In this document: positions 8,951-17,786 of the stretch, piece by piece
Numbering within the stretch: the stretch's first letter is position 1
Layout: every line of letters begins with the position of its first letter
Source of the DNA: Albidovulum litorale
GTDB lineage: Bacteria > Pseudomonadota > Alphaproteobacteria > Rhodobacterales > Rhodobacteraceae
Assembly (NCBI RefSeq): GCF_025751495.1
Contig: NZ_JAOWKZ010000003.1
Coordinates: forward strand, 372,001 to 436,000
DNA: 64,000 nt
Direction of reading: 5' to 3'
The notes under the pieces: model-generated
The model's input: the letters and a program-made list of their open reading frames with translations, nothing else
Database searches by the model: none
Told to the model about the DNA's origin: nothing
Made by a program: the position numbers and the translations under genes

Positions 8951-10042
8951 TTAGCCGAGCACGCGGTCGCGCTGCGCGGTATAGGCGCTGTCCGACAGTT
9001 TGATCCACGCCGAAGAGGACTTCATCGAGGCATAGTAGCTGTCGTAGATATTCTTATAGAGCTCGTCGCCCATCTTGGCCGGGTCAGTCAGAACCTCGTT
9101 CGCGGCCTTGCCGAAGGCATCCCAGACGGTGTCAGGGAATTCGAGCGTCTTGACGCCCGCAGCCTGCAGCCGCGACAGCGCGGCGGCGTTGTTGGACAGG
9201 AACTGCGCGAGGTTGTGCTGATGCGCCTCACCAGCCGCGATCTCGAAGATCTTCTGTTGGGAGGGGGTCAGGCTGTCATAGACCTCCCGGTTCATGGCCA
9301 GCGACAGACCCGAACCCGGCTCGTGGAAACCTGCGGTGTAGTAGAACTTGGTGATTTCCTGGAACCCGGCCTTTTCATCGGCCCAGGGGCCGATCCATTC
9401 GGTGCCGTCGATCGCACCCGATGCCAGCGCCTGATAGACCTCGCCGCCGGGCAGGTTCTGCACCGATGCACCGAGTTTGCCAAGCGCCTCGCCACCAAGC
9501 CCAGGCATCCTGAACTTAAGCCCGGCGAAGTCCTCGGGGCCGTTGATCTCCTTGTTGAACCAACCGCCGGCTTGCGCGCCGGTGTTGCCGCCAAGGAACG
9601 ACTTCAGGCCAAAGATCTGGCCGAGTTCGTCGTGGAATTCCATACCACCGCCGTGGTAATACCAATTCACCAGTTCCTGAGCAGTCATACCGAACGGAAC
9701 CGAAGTAAAGAACGCGTATCCGGGATGCTGACCCACGAAGTAATAGTCCGCACCGTGATACATGTCGGCCTGACCGGAGGTCACGGCGTCGAACACTTCG
9801 AACGCACCCACAAGTTCGCCTGCGGCCTTCAGATCGACCGTCAGTTGCCCGTCGGTCATCGCGGTGATCATGTCGGCACCGCGCTGGGCGGCGTCATGCA
9901 CACCGGCGAGGCCGCGGCCCCAGGTGGTGACGAGCGTCAGCGTGCGGTTGCCCTGCGCATACATCGGCGCAGCAAGCGCGGTTGCTGCCGCGGCAGTGGT
10001 GCCGCCAAGGGCCGCTTTCGTCAGGAATGAACGACGATCCAT
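8951..10042 (-). CDS. TakP-like TRAP periplasmic receptor for 2-oxoacids, Tat-exported
   Basis: A 363-residue DctP-superfamily receptor. The N-terminus MDRRSFLTKAALGG carries a twin-arginine signal followed by an Ala-rich stretch ending at APMYAQ. The mature protein resembles Rhodobacter sphaeroides TakP, the 2-oxoacid/Na+ receptor: TLVTTWGRGL at its start, FEVFDAVTSGQADMYHG, a Gly-rich middle near residue 180 and GAIDGTEWIGPWADEK near residue 215. It heads the operon takP-dctQ-dctM. It diverges from a Cache histidine kinase/NarL regulator pair that may control it. Pyruvate, 2-oxobutyrate and similar acids are likely ligands by family; binding residues were not checked against a structure. 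Confidence 0.85.
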   Translation of the reverse strand: MDRRSFLTKAALGGTTAAAATALAAPMYAQGNRTLTLVTTWGRGLAGVHDAAQRGADMITAMTDGQLTVDLKAAGELVGAFEVFDAVTSGQADMYHGADYYFVGQHPGYAFFTSVPFGMTAQELVNWYYHGGGMEFHDELGQIFGLKSFLGGNTGAQAGGWFNKEINGPEDFAGLKFRMPGLGGEALGKLGASVQNLPGGEVYQALASGAIDGTEWIGPWADEKAGFQEITKFYYTAGFHEPGSGLSLAMNREVYDSLTPSQQKIFEIAAGEAHQHNLAQFLSNNAAALSRLQAAGVKTLEFPDTVWDAFGKAANEVLTDPAKMGDELYKNIYDSYYASMKSSSAWIKLSDSAYTAQRDRVLG

Positions 10043-10275
10043 TCAGGTATTTCCTCCCAAGATTCGTCCGCCCGCGTTCCGGGCGGATCGTTGAAACTGA
10101 CGGGAGACTAGCTGTGGAATTCTACCGTGGGAATACCGACTACTGCGTAGGCGGGTGCGGTTTTTTGACCGAATGGAGCGTCCTGCCTTCCGTTTGGCGC
10201 GCGAATTGACCTGCGGATAACAGACGGTCATTGTCAGAGGCGAATCACGGGGATCGGCTATCAGGAACAGGGCGA
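10043..10275. promoter_or_regulatory. Divergent control region between takP and the histidine kinase gene
   Basis: 233 bp separate the two divergent start codons. The region holds a short perfect inverted repeat CTAC-TGC-GTAG (10140-10150) and two close copies of a GTGGRAAT-like sequence (GTGGAAT at 10114-10120, GTGGGAAT at 10127-10134). These are candidate sites for the adjacent NarL-type regulator. No confident -35/-10 pair was identified. Confidence 0.35.
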
Positions 10276-11708
10276 ATGTGGGCTCGGCTGGCGGCGTTGC
10301 GACAGGCAATCCGCCTCAACTACGGACAGAAGATCTATCTGATCGCAACGCTGCCCCTCGTCTTCGCGGCAACGGCGATTGCGCTTCTGGTTGCGCATCA
10401 GTCCCGCGAACTGGCTCAGCGCGAAATCGCTGGACTTGAGGCGCAACTGATCTCTGTGAAAAAAGAGGAGCTGAGGAACTATATCAGCCTTGCCCGCACC
10501 GCCTTTGGCGGCATCTATGGCAACGCCCTGCCTGATGATGCGGCTGCAAAGGAACGGGTCGCGCAGATCCTCGCTGCGATGCTTTACGGGCAGGATGGTT
10601 ATTTTTTCGTCTATGACTATGACGGCACGAACATCGTCGCGCCGCGCCAGACCTGGCTGATCAACCGCAACTGGGCCGGGCTCAACGACATCGCGGGAAC
10701 GCCCGTCGTCGACGAACTGATCCGCATCGCCCGTCAGGGTGGCGGTTATCACTCATATGTCTGGCCGAAACCGTCGACGGGCAAGGATGCCCAGATGATC
10801 TCTTATGTCGTGGGCCTGCAGGACTGGCGCTGGGCCGTGGGGACCGGGGTCTTCGTCGACGACATCCTCGCCTCGGTCGCGGCGGCACGGGACGAGACAG
10901 AAGAACGCATCGGCCAAACCTTCCGCTGGATCGCCGCGATCGCGGTTGGCGCGGTACTGCTGGTGTTTACGAGCGGCTTGGGCATCACGATCCGCGAACG
11001 ACGACTGGCCGACGCCAAGTTGAAGAAACTTACCCAGCGCATCATTGATACGCAGGAAGAAGAGCGCGGGCGGGTGGCGCGCGAATTGCACGATTCCATC
11101 AGCCAGATCCTAGTGGCGGTCCGCTACGCGCTAGAACTTGCGCGCCGACGGCTGTCACTCGGGGACGAGCGCGCAGGCGAAAGCCTGTCAGCCGGGATCG
11201 ACAGTCTGAATGGCGCCATTGGCGAGGTGCGCCGGATCAGCCGGGACCTCAGGCCGGGCGTGCTGGACGATCTCGGTCTCGGCCCCGCACTTCAGACACT
11301 GATGGAGGATTTCAGCAAACGTACAGGGATCGAGACCGAGTTTGAGACGGTCGTTTTCCGAAACCGGCTCGACCAGGACGCCAAGATCGCGCTTTACCGC
11401 ATCGCGCAGGAGGCATTGACCAATGTCGAAAAGCATTCCGGAGCGACCAAGGTGCGGCTTCTGGTGCGCGGCCACAAACAGGGTGCCATGATGCGGATCG
11501 AGGACAACGGGCGCGGCGTAGCGGCGTCTCGCGAGAGCGATGCCGCAGATGGCGGGCTGGGCCTGAGAAACATGACGGAACGGATGGAACAGTTGAACGG
11601 CTCACTTCGTGTCCTGTCGTCCCGAACCGGCACCGTGATCGAGGCGCAGGTGCCGTTGTCACATATGCTTCAACCCGCCGGACAAGCCTCAAAGAAGAAG
11701 GACAGCGC

Positions 11709-11712
<4 letters not shown>
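10276..11712 (+). CDS. Membrane histidine kinase with extracytoplasmic Cache domain (NarL-partner type)
   Basis: A 478-residue sensor. A first membrane helix (IYLIATLPLVFAATAIALLVA, cut short here) precedes a periplasmic single Cache domain with GQDGYFFVYDYDG and W-R-W-A-V-G-T-G motifs. A second helix near residue 220 follows. The cytoplasmic part is a HisKA_3 module with phospho-acceptor His272 in ARELHDS and a HATPase with MRIEDNGRG and GGLGLRNM. The ATG at 10276 is preferred; an in-frame TTG at 10231 would add 15 residues. Its stop overlaps the start of the response regulator gene (ATGA). Divergence from a 2-oxoacid TRAP operon suggests that it senses an organic acid; this is inference. 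Confidence 0.88.
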
Positions 11713-12347
<635 letters not shown>

Positions 12348-12360
12348 GGAGGACCACCTC

Positions 12361-12379
12361 GGGGGGCATCAAGCCCCCC
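12361..12379 (+). terminator. Hairpin after the response regulator gene
   Basis: GGGGGGC pairs with GCCCCCC around ATCAA, 13 bases past the stop. It is followed by a TCGCC-rich stretch rather than a T tract. It lies between convergent genes. Confidence 0.6.
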
Positions 12380-12409
12380 TCGCCGGGCGTCGCGTTCCGC
12401 GCCGCGGCC

Positions 12410-12447
12410 TCCGGCGGGAGTATTTTGGGACAGAAAGTGGAGAAAGC
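12410..12447 (+). repeat. Copy 1 of the dispersed GGAGTATTTT intergenic repeat
   Basis: CCTCCGGCGGGAGTATTTT followed by a purine-rich AGAAAG...GAGAAAG tail. Related copies are at 17747-17786 (between ilvB and ilvN), 30879-30912 (between gpt and the aminotransferase gene), 39611-39645 (between ung and trpC) and 50019-50054 on the minus strand (between the enoyl-CoA hydratase and EF-G-like genes). All lie in short gaps just after a stop codon. Confidence 0.6.
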
Positions 12448-12451
12448 GCCC

Positions 12452-12901
12452 CTACCCGCGCTGTGTCAGGATGACGCCGATGGCCATCAGACCGAGACCG
12501 GTCGCCCGCATTGGCGTGATCTGCCGCACGATCGCGCCCATCAGACCGAACTGGTCGATCACGGCGGCCGAGAGGAGCTGGCCGAGAAGAACGCAGGTGA
12601 TCGCGTTGCCAAGCCCGAAGCGGGGAGCGACCCAGGTGATCGAGAGGACGTAGAAGACGACGAGAAGGCCGGCAAGGAAGAGGTGCTTTGGCTGCCCCGG
12701 AGCGGAGGCAAGCGCTGATATACCACCGGTCGCGATCATGGTCAGCGCGGCCCCTGCAAAGGCCACGCTGAAGAGGATGGCGGCGGCGGCGGCGGGCGAG
12801 CCGATCCGCACCCCGAGTCGGGCGTTCAGCGCCGCGAGGACCGGAATGCCGATCCCCGCCAGAAGCATGATTACCGCGTATCTGACCGTATCCGCCGTCA
12901 T
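12452..12901 (-). CDS. YdcZ-like (DUF606) DMT-superfamily transporter
   Basis: A 149-residue membrane protein with five hydrophobic segments and the family start (VMLLAGIGIPVLAALNARLG-like, residues ~10-30). It also has the conserved V-L-G-Q-L-L-S-A-A-V-I-D-Q-F-G segment near residue 105. DUF606/YdcZ proteins are half-size drug/metabolite transporters of unknown substrate. It is the last gene of a minus-strand operon (GST, NTF2-like, tautomerase, this gene), with a 10-bp gap to the tautomerase gene. The operon faces an HxlR-type regulator. An exporter role for an electrophilic compound would fit; this is inference. Confidence 0.8.
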   Translation of the reverse strand: MTADTVRYAVIMLLAGIGIPVLAALNARLGVRIGSPAAAAAILFSVAFAGAALTMIATGGISALASAPGQPKHLFLAGLLVVFYVLSITWVAPRFGLGNAITCVLLGQLLSAAVIDQFGLMGAIVRQITPMRATGLGLMAIGVILTQRG

Positions 12902-12911
12902 CCGTCATTCC

Positions 12912-13118
12912 CTAACCTTGCGACTGGGCCCGGAATGCCTGAACCCGCAGCCCGCCCACGCCCCAGTTTTCCAGTGCCACCTCGCCGATCACCACATGCG
13001 TGGTCGCCGGGTTCTTGTCGAGGACGCGGACGAGAAGGTCTGTCACGCCCGCGATCAGCTCGGCCTTCTGTTCACCGGTTGCGCCTTCGCGGGTGATCTT
13101 GATGTTGACGTAAGGCAT
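12912..13118 (-). CDS. 4-oxalocrotonate tautomerase-family protein
   Basis: A 68-residue protein of the tautomerase superfamily. The catalytic proline is Pro2 (Pro1 after Met removal) in MPYVNIKITREG, and the family pattern T-x-E-Q-K-x-x-L-I-x-G-V-T-D is seen as TGEQKAELIAGVTD. It would catalyse keto-enol tautomerisation or related proton transfers; the substrate is unknown. It lies 15 bp after the frameshifted NTF2-like gene and 10 bp before the YdcZ-like gene, so it is part of the HxlR-linked operon. Confidence 0.88.
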   Translation of the reverse strand: MPYVNIKITREGATGEQKAELIAGVTDLLVRVLDKNPATTHVVIGEVALENWGVGGLRVQAFRAQSQG

Positions 13119-13133
13119 TGTCCATCCTTGCTT

Positions 13134-13513
13134 TCAGGTCGTTCGCTCTTCCCAGTGGAAGACCTTGGAGATGATCTGCCAGCGCCCCTCATCGAGGATC
13201 AGCGTCAGGCAGTCGGTGAAGAATTTCGGCCCGATGGCGCAGTTGACCCGCGCGGTGGCGGTCTTTGGTCCGGCAAAGGCGATCCCGACGATCCGGTCGG
13301 CGCGCGGTTCTCCCCGCGCGGCGGGGGCTTCGCGGGCGGCGACGATGGGGAAATACTCCGCCATCGTCTTGTGGATCAGCGTGTCGCCGGTGGCCGAGAG
13401 ATAGACCGCCTGAGGGTGGAAGACGCGGGCCAGAAGGCCCGTGTCGCTTTGGGACACCCGTCGAAATAGTCCTGAAGAACGGCGGCGACGGCGGAAAAAT
13501 CCCCACCCGTCAT
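13134..13513 (-). pseudogene. NTF2-like (lumazine-binding-type) protein gene broken by a one-base deletion
   Basis: Translation starts at the ATG at 13513, which overlaps the stop of the GST gene (ATGA), and runs MTGGDFSAVAAVLQDYFDG. It then leaves the family frame. The rest, SQSDTGLLARVFHPQAVYLS onward to a stop at 13134, continues in the next frame. Restoring one base near 13456-13459 (GGG-TGTCC to GGG-CTGTCC) gives one open frame of 126 residues reading DGLSQSDTGLL, normal for this SnoaL/NTF2-like family. The span of 380 bases is one short of a multiple of three. It is either a true mutation or a sequencing error. The function is unknown. Confidence 0.8.
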
Positions 13514-14114
13514 GCGAGACCTTCGGCCTTAAGCGTTGCCTGCGTCGCGGGCCGCCCGGCCACGCGGGTGACGAAATCCTTTAATCGCGGCCAGCCGTCG
13601 AGTGGAATGCCGGTGAAGTTGGACCAGTTCGTCACCACGAAGGCATAGGCATCGGCGATGGTGAAATTTGCGCCCGTCAGATAGGCACGCCCGTCGGACA
13701 GTTTCGCCTCCAGCCAGTCGAATTTCTTCTGAACATTCTTCTTTGCCGCCTCTTTCGCAGCATCGTCGGAGGCGGGGTTGAAGAGCGGGCTGAAGGCGGG
13801 GTGAAGCTCAGAACTGACATAGGTCAGCGCCTCGTTCACCCGCGCCCGCGCCATGGTTCCGGCCTTCGGCGCCAAAGTCTCGGCCCCTGCAGCATCGGCC
13901 ACGAATTGCAGGATCGCCGGGCCTTCGGTCAGGATGTCCCCCTGATGGTCAAGAACTGGGACTTTGCCCTTTGGATTGACGGCAAGGAAATCGACGCCAG
14001 ACGCGGTTTTCTTCGCGGCATTGTCGACACGCTCGGCCTCGAGGGCTGGCCGATCTCGGTCAGGACGATGTGGGACGCCATGGAGCAGGCGCCGGGGGAG
14101 TAGTAGAGTTTCAT
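13510..14114 (-). pseudogene. Glutathione S-transferase gene broken by a one-base deletion
   Basis: The ATG at 14114 begins [20 protein letters not shown], a typical GST thioredoxin-fold start. After IGQP (near 14042) the frame shifts. The family sequence continues in the neighbouring frame as [25 protein letters not shown] and a complete C-terminal helical domain (LSDGRAYLTGANFTIADAYAF) to the stop at 13510. Inserting one T (CCC-TCGAG to CCC-TTCGAG) restores QPFEAERVD and a 201-residue protein. It is the first gene of a four-gene operon divergent from the HxlR regulator. The next gene carries a second single-base deletion. Confidence 0.85.
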
Positions 14115-14237
14115 GGGGGACCTCGTCTTGGGCTTGCGTTATGAAGATTACATAAAGCCATATGGTATCTATTGGAAACCATACATCTTGAAGTAACCGG
14201 TATTTTCGGGTAACCATCCGGTAACCCGGAGACCCAG
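14115..14237. promoter_or_regulatory. Divergent operator region between the GST operon and hxlR-type gene
   Basis: The perfect inverted repeat TATGGT-N11-ACCATA lies at 14161-14183, between the two divergent starts and in an AT-richer stretch. Three GTAACC repeats follow at 14193, 14210 and 14221. HxlR regulators usually bind such sites in the shared promoter and respond to electrophiles or redox state. This makes the palindrome the best candidate operator. Confidence 0.5.
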
Positions 14238-14591
14238 ATGCCCCTGAAACGTCGTAAGAATTCAGCGCCAAACCCGCTCTGCCCGCTTTCATCCTGTATG
14301 GCGCTTATCGGCGGCACCTGGACGCCCAATGCGATCTGGTACCTGTCCGGCGGACCGCGCCGGTTTTCCGAATTGAAGGCTGATATGAAACCCGTATCGG
14401 CAAAGGTGCTGACGCAGCGTCTGCGCGAGATGGAAGAGAACGGCATCATCACGCGCCGGGTTGTCCCGACCTCGCCGCCCTCGGTCGAATATGAACTGAC
14501 GGAACTCGGAGGAGAACTGTTGCCCGCAATCCGGGCGATCGCGGATGTTGGCATGAAGCTCAAACAAAAAAACGGAAAAAACGCGGCCTGA
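14238..14591 (+). CDS. HxlR-family transcriptional regulator
   Basis: A 117-residue winged-helix protein. It has the HxlR landmark Cys in LCPLSSCMALIGGTWTP-like sequence and the recognition stretch GPRRFSELKADMKPVSAKVL (residues ~45-65). The family wing E-Y-E-L-T-E-L-G is seen as VEYELTELGGELLPAI. It diverges from the GST/tautomerase/YdcZ operon, the usual arrangement for an HxlR repressor and its target genes. The N-terminal Cys pair could be a redox or electrophile sensor; this is inference. Confidence 0.9.
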   Translation: MPLKRRKNSAPNPLCPLSSCMALIGGTWTPNAIWYLSGGPRRFSELKADMKPVSAKVLTQRLREMEENGIITRRVVPTSPPSVEYELTELGGELLPAIRAIADVGMKLKQKNGKNAA

Positions 14592-14677
14592 TCGCAACAA
14601 CGGCGACCACCATTCCGCAACCCCTTGCATTCGCGGGCTTCACACCGATCTTGGGATGAACAGCCCCGGAGTACAAC

Positions 14678-15598
14678 TTGACCTATTTTCTTTTTCTCGT
14701 CGGCCTGGTTGGTCTCTTTCTCGGCGGCGAGGTGCTGATCAGGGGGGCAGTCGGGGTTGCTAGGCGGTTTCATGTGCCGCCGTTGATCATCGGATTGACG
14801 ATTGTCGGCTTTGGAACCTCGACGCCAGAACTGCTCGTTGGCTTGCAAGCCGCCCTTGCCGGGGCCCCGGCGCTGGCCATCGGCAATGTGATCGGTTCGA
14901 ACATTGCCAATATCCTGCTGATCCTCGGGGCTTCAGCTGTGATCGCCGCAGTTCCGCTTCCCCTGCCCACGATGCAGCGCGATTTCACGGTCATGATCGG
15001 AGCGACGCTTACTCTATGGCTGATGCTGGCAGGCGGCACCGTCACACGGTTTGAAGGGCTGATCCTGCTGGCGGCGCTTGCCGTCTACCTCTGGCAATGC
15101 CTCAGAAACGCCGCGGGATCGGAACCACCCACTTTAGAGGAAGAACCCCGGCCGCTTTGGCAAAGCCTCGCAATGGCCCTTGGCGGGCTCATCATCCTGA
15201 TGGTCGGTGCGCGACTGCTGGTCGACAGTTCGACCGAGATTGCCCGCGCTTTCGGTGTTAGTGAAGCTGTGATCGGCCTGACCATCGTCGCCATCGGCAC
15301 TTCCCTGCCCGAGCTTGCGACGGCTGTAATCGCTGCCCTGCGCGGCCACTCCGAGATCGCTGTCGGCAACATCCTCGGGTCAAACGTATTCAACATCCTT
15401 GGCATTCTCGGGGTTACGGCGACCGTGACCCCCATTCCAGTTGAGCCGCGTTTCGTCGGGCTCGACATGGGACTGGCGCTCTTGGCCGCGCTCGCGATGC
15501 TGGGCTTTGCTGCGTTGACCGGGAAGGTAGCCCGCGCGGGCGGCGGCGTGCTCTTGGCGGCCTATGCCGCTTACATCGGGGTTATGGGCGCCGGCTGA
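14678..15598 (+). CDS. Calcium/sodium antiporter (CaCA family, YrbG type)
   Basis: A 306-residue membrane protein with the two inverted alpha repeats of the cation/Ca2+ exchanger superfamily. Repeat 1 has GFGTSTPELLVGLQAAL and GNVIGSNIANIL near residues 45-90. Repeat 2 has AIGTSLPELATAVIAAL and GNILGSNVFNILGILG near residues 205-245. The acidic residues of both repeats are intact. The start is a TTG at 14678 preceded by CCCGGAG. It lies just upstream of the ilvBN leader but is separated from it by a distinct promoter. Confidence 0.92.
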   Translation: MTYFLFLVGLVGLFLGGEVLIRGAVGVARRFHVPPLIIGLTIVGFGTSTPELLVGLQAALAGAPALAIGNVIGSNIANILLILGASAVIAAVPLPLPTMQRDFTVMIGATLTLWLMLAGGTVTRFEGLILLAALAVYLWQCLRNAAGSEPPTLEEEPRPLWQSLAMALGGLIILMVGARLLVDSSTEIARAFGVSEAVIGLTIVAIGTSLPELATAVIAALRGHSEIAVGNILGSNVFNILGILGVTATVTPIPVEPRFVGLDMGLALLAALAMLGFAALTGKVARAGGGVLLAAYAAYIGVMGAG

Positions 15599-15768
15599 AT
15601 GCAAACACCGGAAGGAATCCGCCAATTCCTCCCCACAGTTTTGCGAGGAACCGCCCTGCCCCGGCACCGGTATCTGGGAATCGCGTTTCTTTCGAAGATG
15701 GCCGCATCTGCGGCAATAAAAGAAGCCACAGATCAGACCCGGCGACACAATATTGCGCATTTTGACGG

Positions 15769-15797
15769 TTGACGCCCTTTGGAAGCCTGAATAATGT
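15769..15797 (+). promoter_or_regulatory. Promoter of the ilvBN leader
   Basis: TTGACG at 15769-15774 and TAATGT at 15792-15797 with a 17-bp spacer. A second TTGACG overlaps upstream at 15762. The predicted transcript start, about 15804, leaves a short 5' region before the leader peptide. Confidence 0.6.
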
Positions 15798-15828
15798 CCG
15801 CTGCACAGCAGCAATGGGACCCGGGCGG

Positions 15829-15876
15829 ATGGCTTCGATCCTCGTACTTGTAAGGACATGGCGCATGGGCCGGTAA
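15829..15876 (+). CDS. ilvBN leader peptide
   Basis: A 15-codon open frame, MASILVLVRTWRMGR, with five consecutive branched-chain residues (I-L-V-L-V, codons 4-8). It lies between the promoter and a terminator hairpin immediately before ilvB, the classical arrangement for ribosome-mediated attenuation by Ile, Leu and Val. The ATG is preceded by GGGCGG, a weak ribosome site. Codons 11-14 lie inside one arm of the alternative RNA stem. Confidence 0.8.
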   Translation: MASILVLVRTWRMGR

Positions 15877-15928
15877 CGGTAGACCATAATGGTTCCCATG
15901 CGCCCCGGACCCGGATCCGGGGCTTTTT
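15860..15928 (+). promoter_or_regulatory. ilvBN transcription attenuator with mutually exclusive stems
   Basis: A terminator hairpin (GCCCCGGA / TCCGGGGC, 15902-15923, followed by TTTTT) and an upstream stem compete. GGCGCATGGG at 15860-15869 can pair with CCCATGCGCC at 15895-15904, whose last three bases belong to the terminator arm. A ribosome that stalls on the Ile-Leu-Val codons leaves 15860-15869 free to pair, which blocks the terminator. A ribosome that reaches the stop codon covers it and termination follows. The terminator is about 40 bp before the ilvB ATG. Confidence 0.75.
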
Positions 15929-15964
15929 GTTGCTAAAGGAACGGCACGGACGGAGAAAACGGAT

Positions 15965-17719
15965 ATGTCGCGGCAGATGACCGGTGCGAAGATGGTGGTT
16001 CAGGCGCTCAAGGATCAGGGCGTCGATGTGGTCTTCGGCTATCCGGGTGGCGCGGTGCTGCCAATCTATGACGAGATCTTCCAGCAGAACGACATCCGCC
16101 ACATCCTTGTGCGCCACGAGCAGGGTGCCGTGCATATGGCCGAGGGTTATGCGCGGTCGACAGGCAAGCCGGGCGTTGTCCTTGTGACCTCGGGCCCGGG
16201 GGCCACGAACGCCGTCACCGGCCTGACCGATGCGCTGATGGACTCGATCCCAATCGTCTGCCTCACCGGACAAGTGCCCACCTTCATGATCGGCACCGAT
16301 GGATTTCAGGAGGCCGACACCGTTGGCATCACCCGCCCCTGCACCAAGCATAACTGGCTGGTGAAGGACACGAATACGCTGGCCGATACCATTCATCAGG
16401 CCTTCCATGTTGCCACGAAGGGTCGCCCCGGCCCGGTTCTGATCGACATTCCGAAGGACGTGCAGTTTGCGACCGGGACCTACACCGCGCCGCGCGAGGC
16501 GAAGGTCGGGCATTACCAGCCGAAGGTTAAGGGGGATCTGGCGAAGATCACCGAACTGGTCGCGCTGATGGAAAAGGCCGAACGGCCCGTCTTCTATACC
16601 GGCGGCGGCGTGATCAATTCCGGCCCCGGCGCGAGCCAGCTTCTGCGCGAACTGGCCGATGCAACGGGCTTTCCGGTGACCTCGACCCTGATGGGGCTTG
16701 GCGCCTATCCCGCGTCGGGCAAGAACTGGATCGGCATGCTTGGCATGCACGGGCTTTACGAGGCCAACCTTGCCATGCATGGCTGCGATCTGATGATCAA
16801 TCTCGGCGCGCGGTTCGATGACCGGATCACCGGCCGCATTGCCGATTTCAGCCCGAAATCGAAGAAGGCGCATGTCGATATCGACCCCTCCTCGATCAAC
16901 AAGGTCATCCATGTCGATATCCCGATCACCGGCGATGTCGGCCATGTGCTGGAAGACCTGATCAAGGTCTGGAAATCACGCGGCCGCAAGGTGAACAAGG
17001 ACGGGCTTGCCAAATGGTGGAGCCAGATCGAACAGTGGAAGCTGAAGCGCTGCCTGTCCTACAAGAACTCCGACAAGGTCATCAAACCGCAATATGCTTT
17101 GCAGCGGCTTGAGGAACTGACCAAGGGCCGCGACCGCTATATCACGACCGAGGTCGGCCAGCACCAGATGTGGGCGGCACAGTTCCTCGGCTTCGACGCG
17201 CCCAACCGCTGGATGACCTCCGGCGGCCTCGGGACCATGGGCTACGGCTTCCCCGCTTCGATCGGCGTGCAGGTCGCCCATCCCGACGCGCTGGTGATCA
17301 ATGTCGCGGGCGAGGCCTCCTGGCTGATGAACATGCAGGAGATGGGCACCGCGACCCAGTTCCGCGCGCCGGTCAAGCAGTTCATCCTGAACAACGAACG
17401 GCTCGGCATGGTGCGCCAGTGGCAGCAACTTCTGCATGGCGAGCGGTATTCGCATTCGTGGAGCGAGAGCCTGCCCGATTTCGTCAAGCTGGCCGAGGCC
17501 TTCGGCTGGAAGGGCATCCAGTGCAAGGACCCGAAGGACCTCGACGACGCGATCATGGAGATGATCGACTATGACGGGCCGGTCCTCTTTGATTGTCTCG
17601 TCGAGAAGCACGAGAACTGCTTCCCGATGATCCCGTCGGGCAAACCGCATAACGAGATGCTTCTCGGTGACGCCTCAACCGAGGGCGCGATCCAGGCGGG
17701 TGGCGCGGTGCTCGTCTGA
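15965..17719 (+). CDS. ilvB: Acetolactate synthase (acetohydroxyacid synthase) large subunit
   Basis: A 584-residue ThDP enzyme that condenses two pyruvates, or pyruvate with 2-oxobutyrate, in the first common step of Val/Leu/Ile synthesis. It has the N-terminal pyrimidine-binding domain with VFGYPGGAVLPIYDE and catalytic Glu in VRHEQGAVHMAEGYAR. The central domain follows with the FAD-site region. The C-terminal ThDP domain has GLGTMGYGFPASIG and N-V-A-G-E-A-S-W, where most homologues have GDGSF/GDASF; the Mg2+ ligand Asp is therefore replaced in the usual alignment by Glu. It is regulated by the leader attenuator and is followed by ilvN. Confidence 0.95.
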   Translation: MSRQMTGAKMVVQALKDQGVDVVFGYPGGAVLPIYDEIFQQNDIRHILVRHEQGAVHMAEGYARSTGKPGVVLVTSGPGATNAVTGLTDALMDSIPIVCLTGQVPTFMIGTDGFQEADTVGITRPCTKHNWLVKDTNTLADTIHQAFHVATKGRPGPVLIDIPKDVQFATGTYTAPREAKVGHYQPKVKGDLAKITELVALMEKAERPVFYTGGGVINSGPGASQLLRELADATGFPVTSTLMGLGAYPASGKNWIGMLGMHGLYEANLAMHGCDLMINLGARFDDRITGRIADFSPKSKKAHVDIDPSSINKVIHVDIPITGDVGHVLEDLIKVWKSRGRKVNKDGLAKWWSQIEQWKLKRCLSYKNSDKVIKPQYALQRLEELTKGRDRYITTEVGQHQMWAAQFLGFDAPNRWMTSGGLGTMGYGFPASIGVQVAHPDALVINVAGEASWLMNMQEMGTATQFRAPVKQFILNNERLGMVRQWQQLLHGERYSHSWSESLPDFVKLAEAFGWKGIQCKDPKDLDDAIMEMIDYDGPVLFDCLVEKHENCFPMIPSGKPHNEMLLGDASTEGAIQAGGAVLV

Positions 17720-17723
17720 GCCC

Positions 17724-17786
17724 CCGGGGGCCCTGCCCCCGGACCCCCGGAGTATTTTCAGACAGAAAGTGAAAGCAGGAACTGAG
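17724..17786 (+). repeat. ilvB-ilvN intercistronic hairpin and copy 2 of the GGAGTATTTT repeat
   Basis: A GC-rich hairpin (CCGGGGG / CCCCCGG) is followed by CCCGGAGTATTTTCAGACAG and a purine-rich stretch ending just before the ilvN ATG. The tail GAAAGCAGGAACTGAG supplies the ilvN ribosome site. Confidence 0.6.

Noticed and set aside
10231-10276. TTG at 10231 as the histidine kinase start
   Set aside because: It would add 15 residues without a good ribosome site; the ATG at 10276 begins just before the first membrane helix region.
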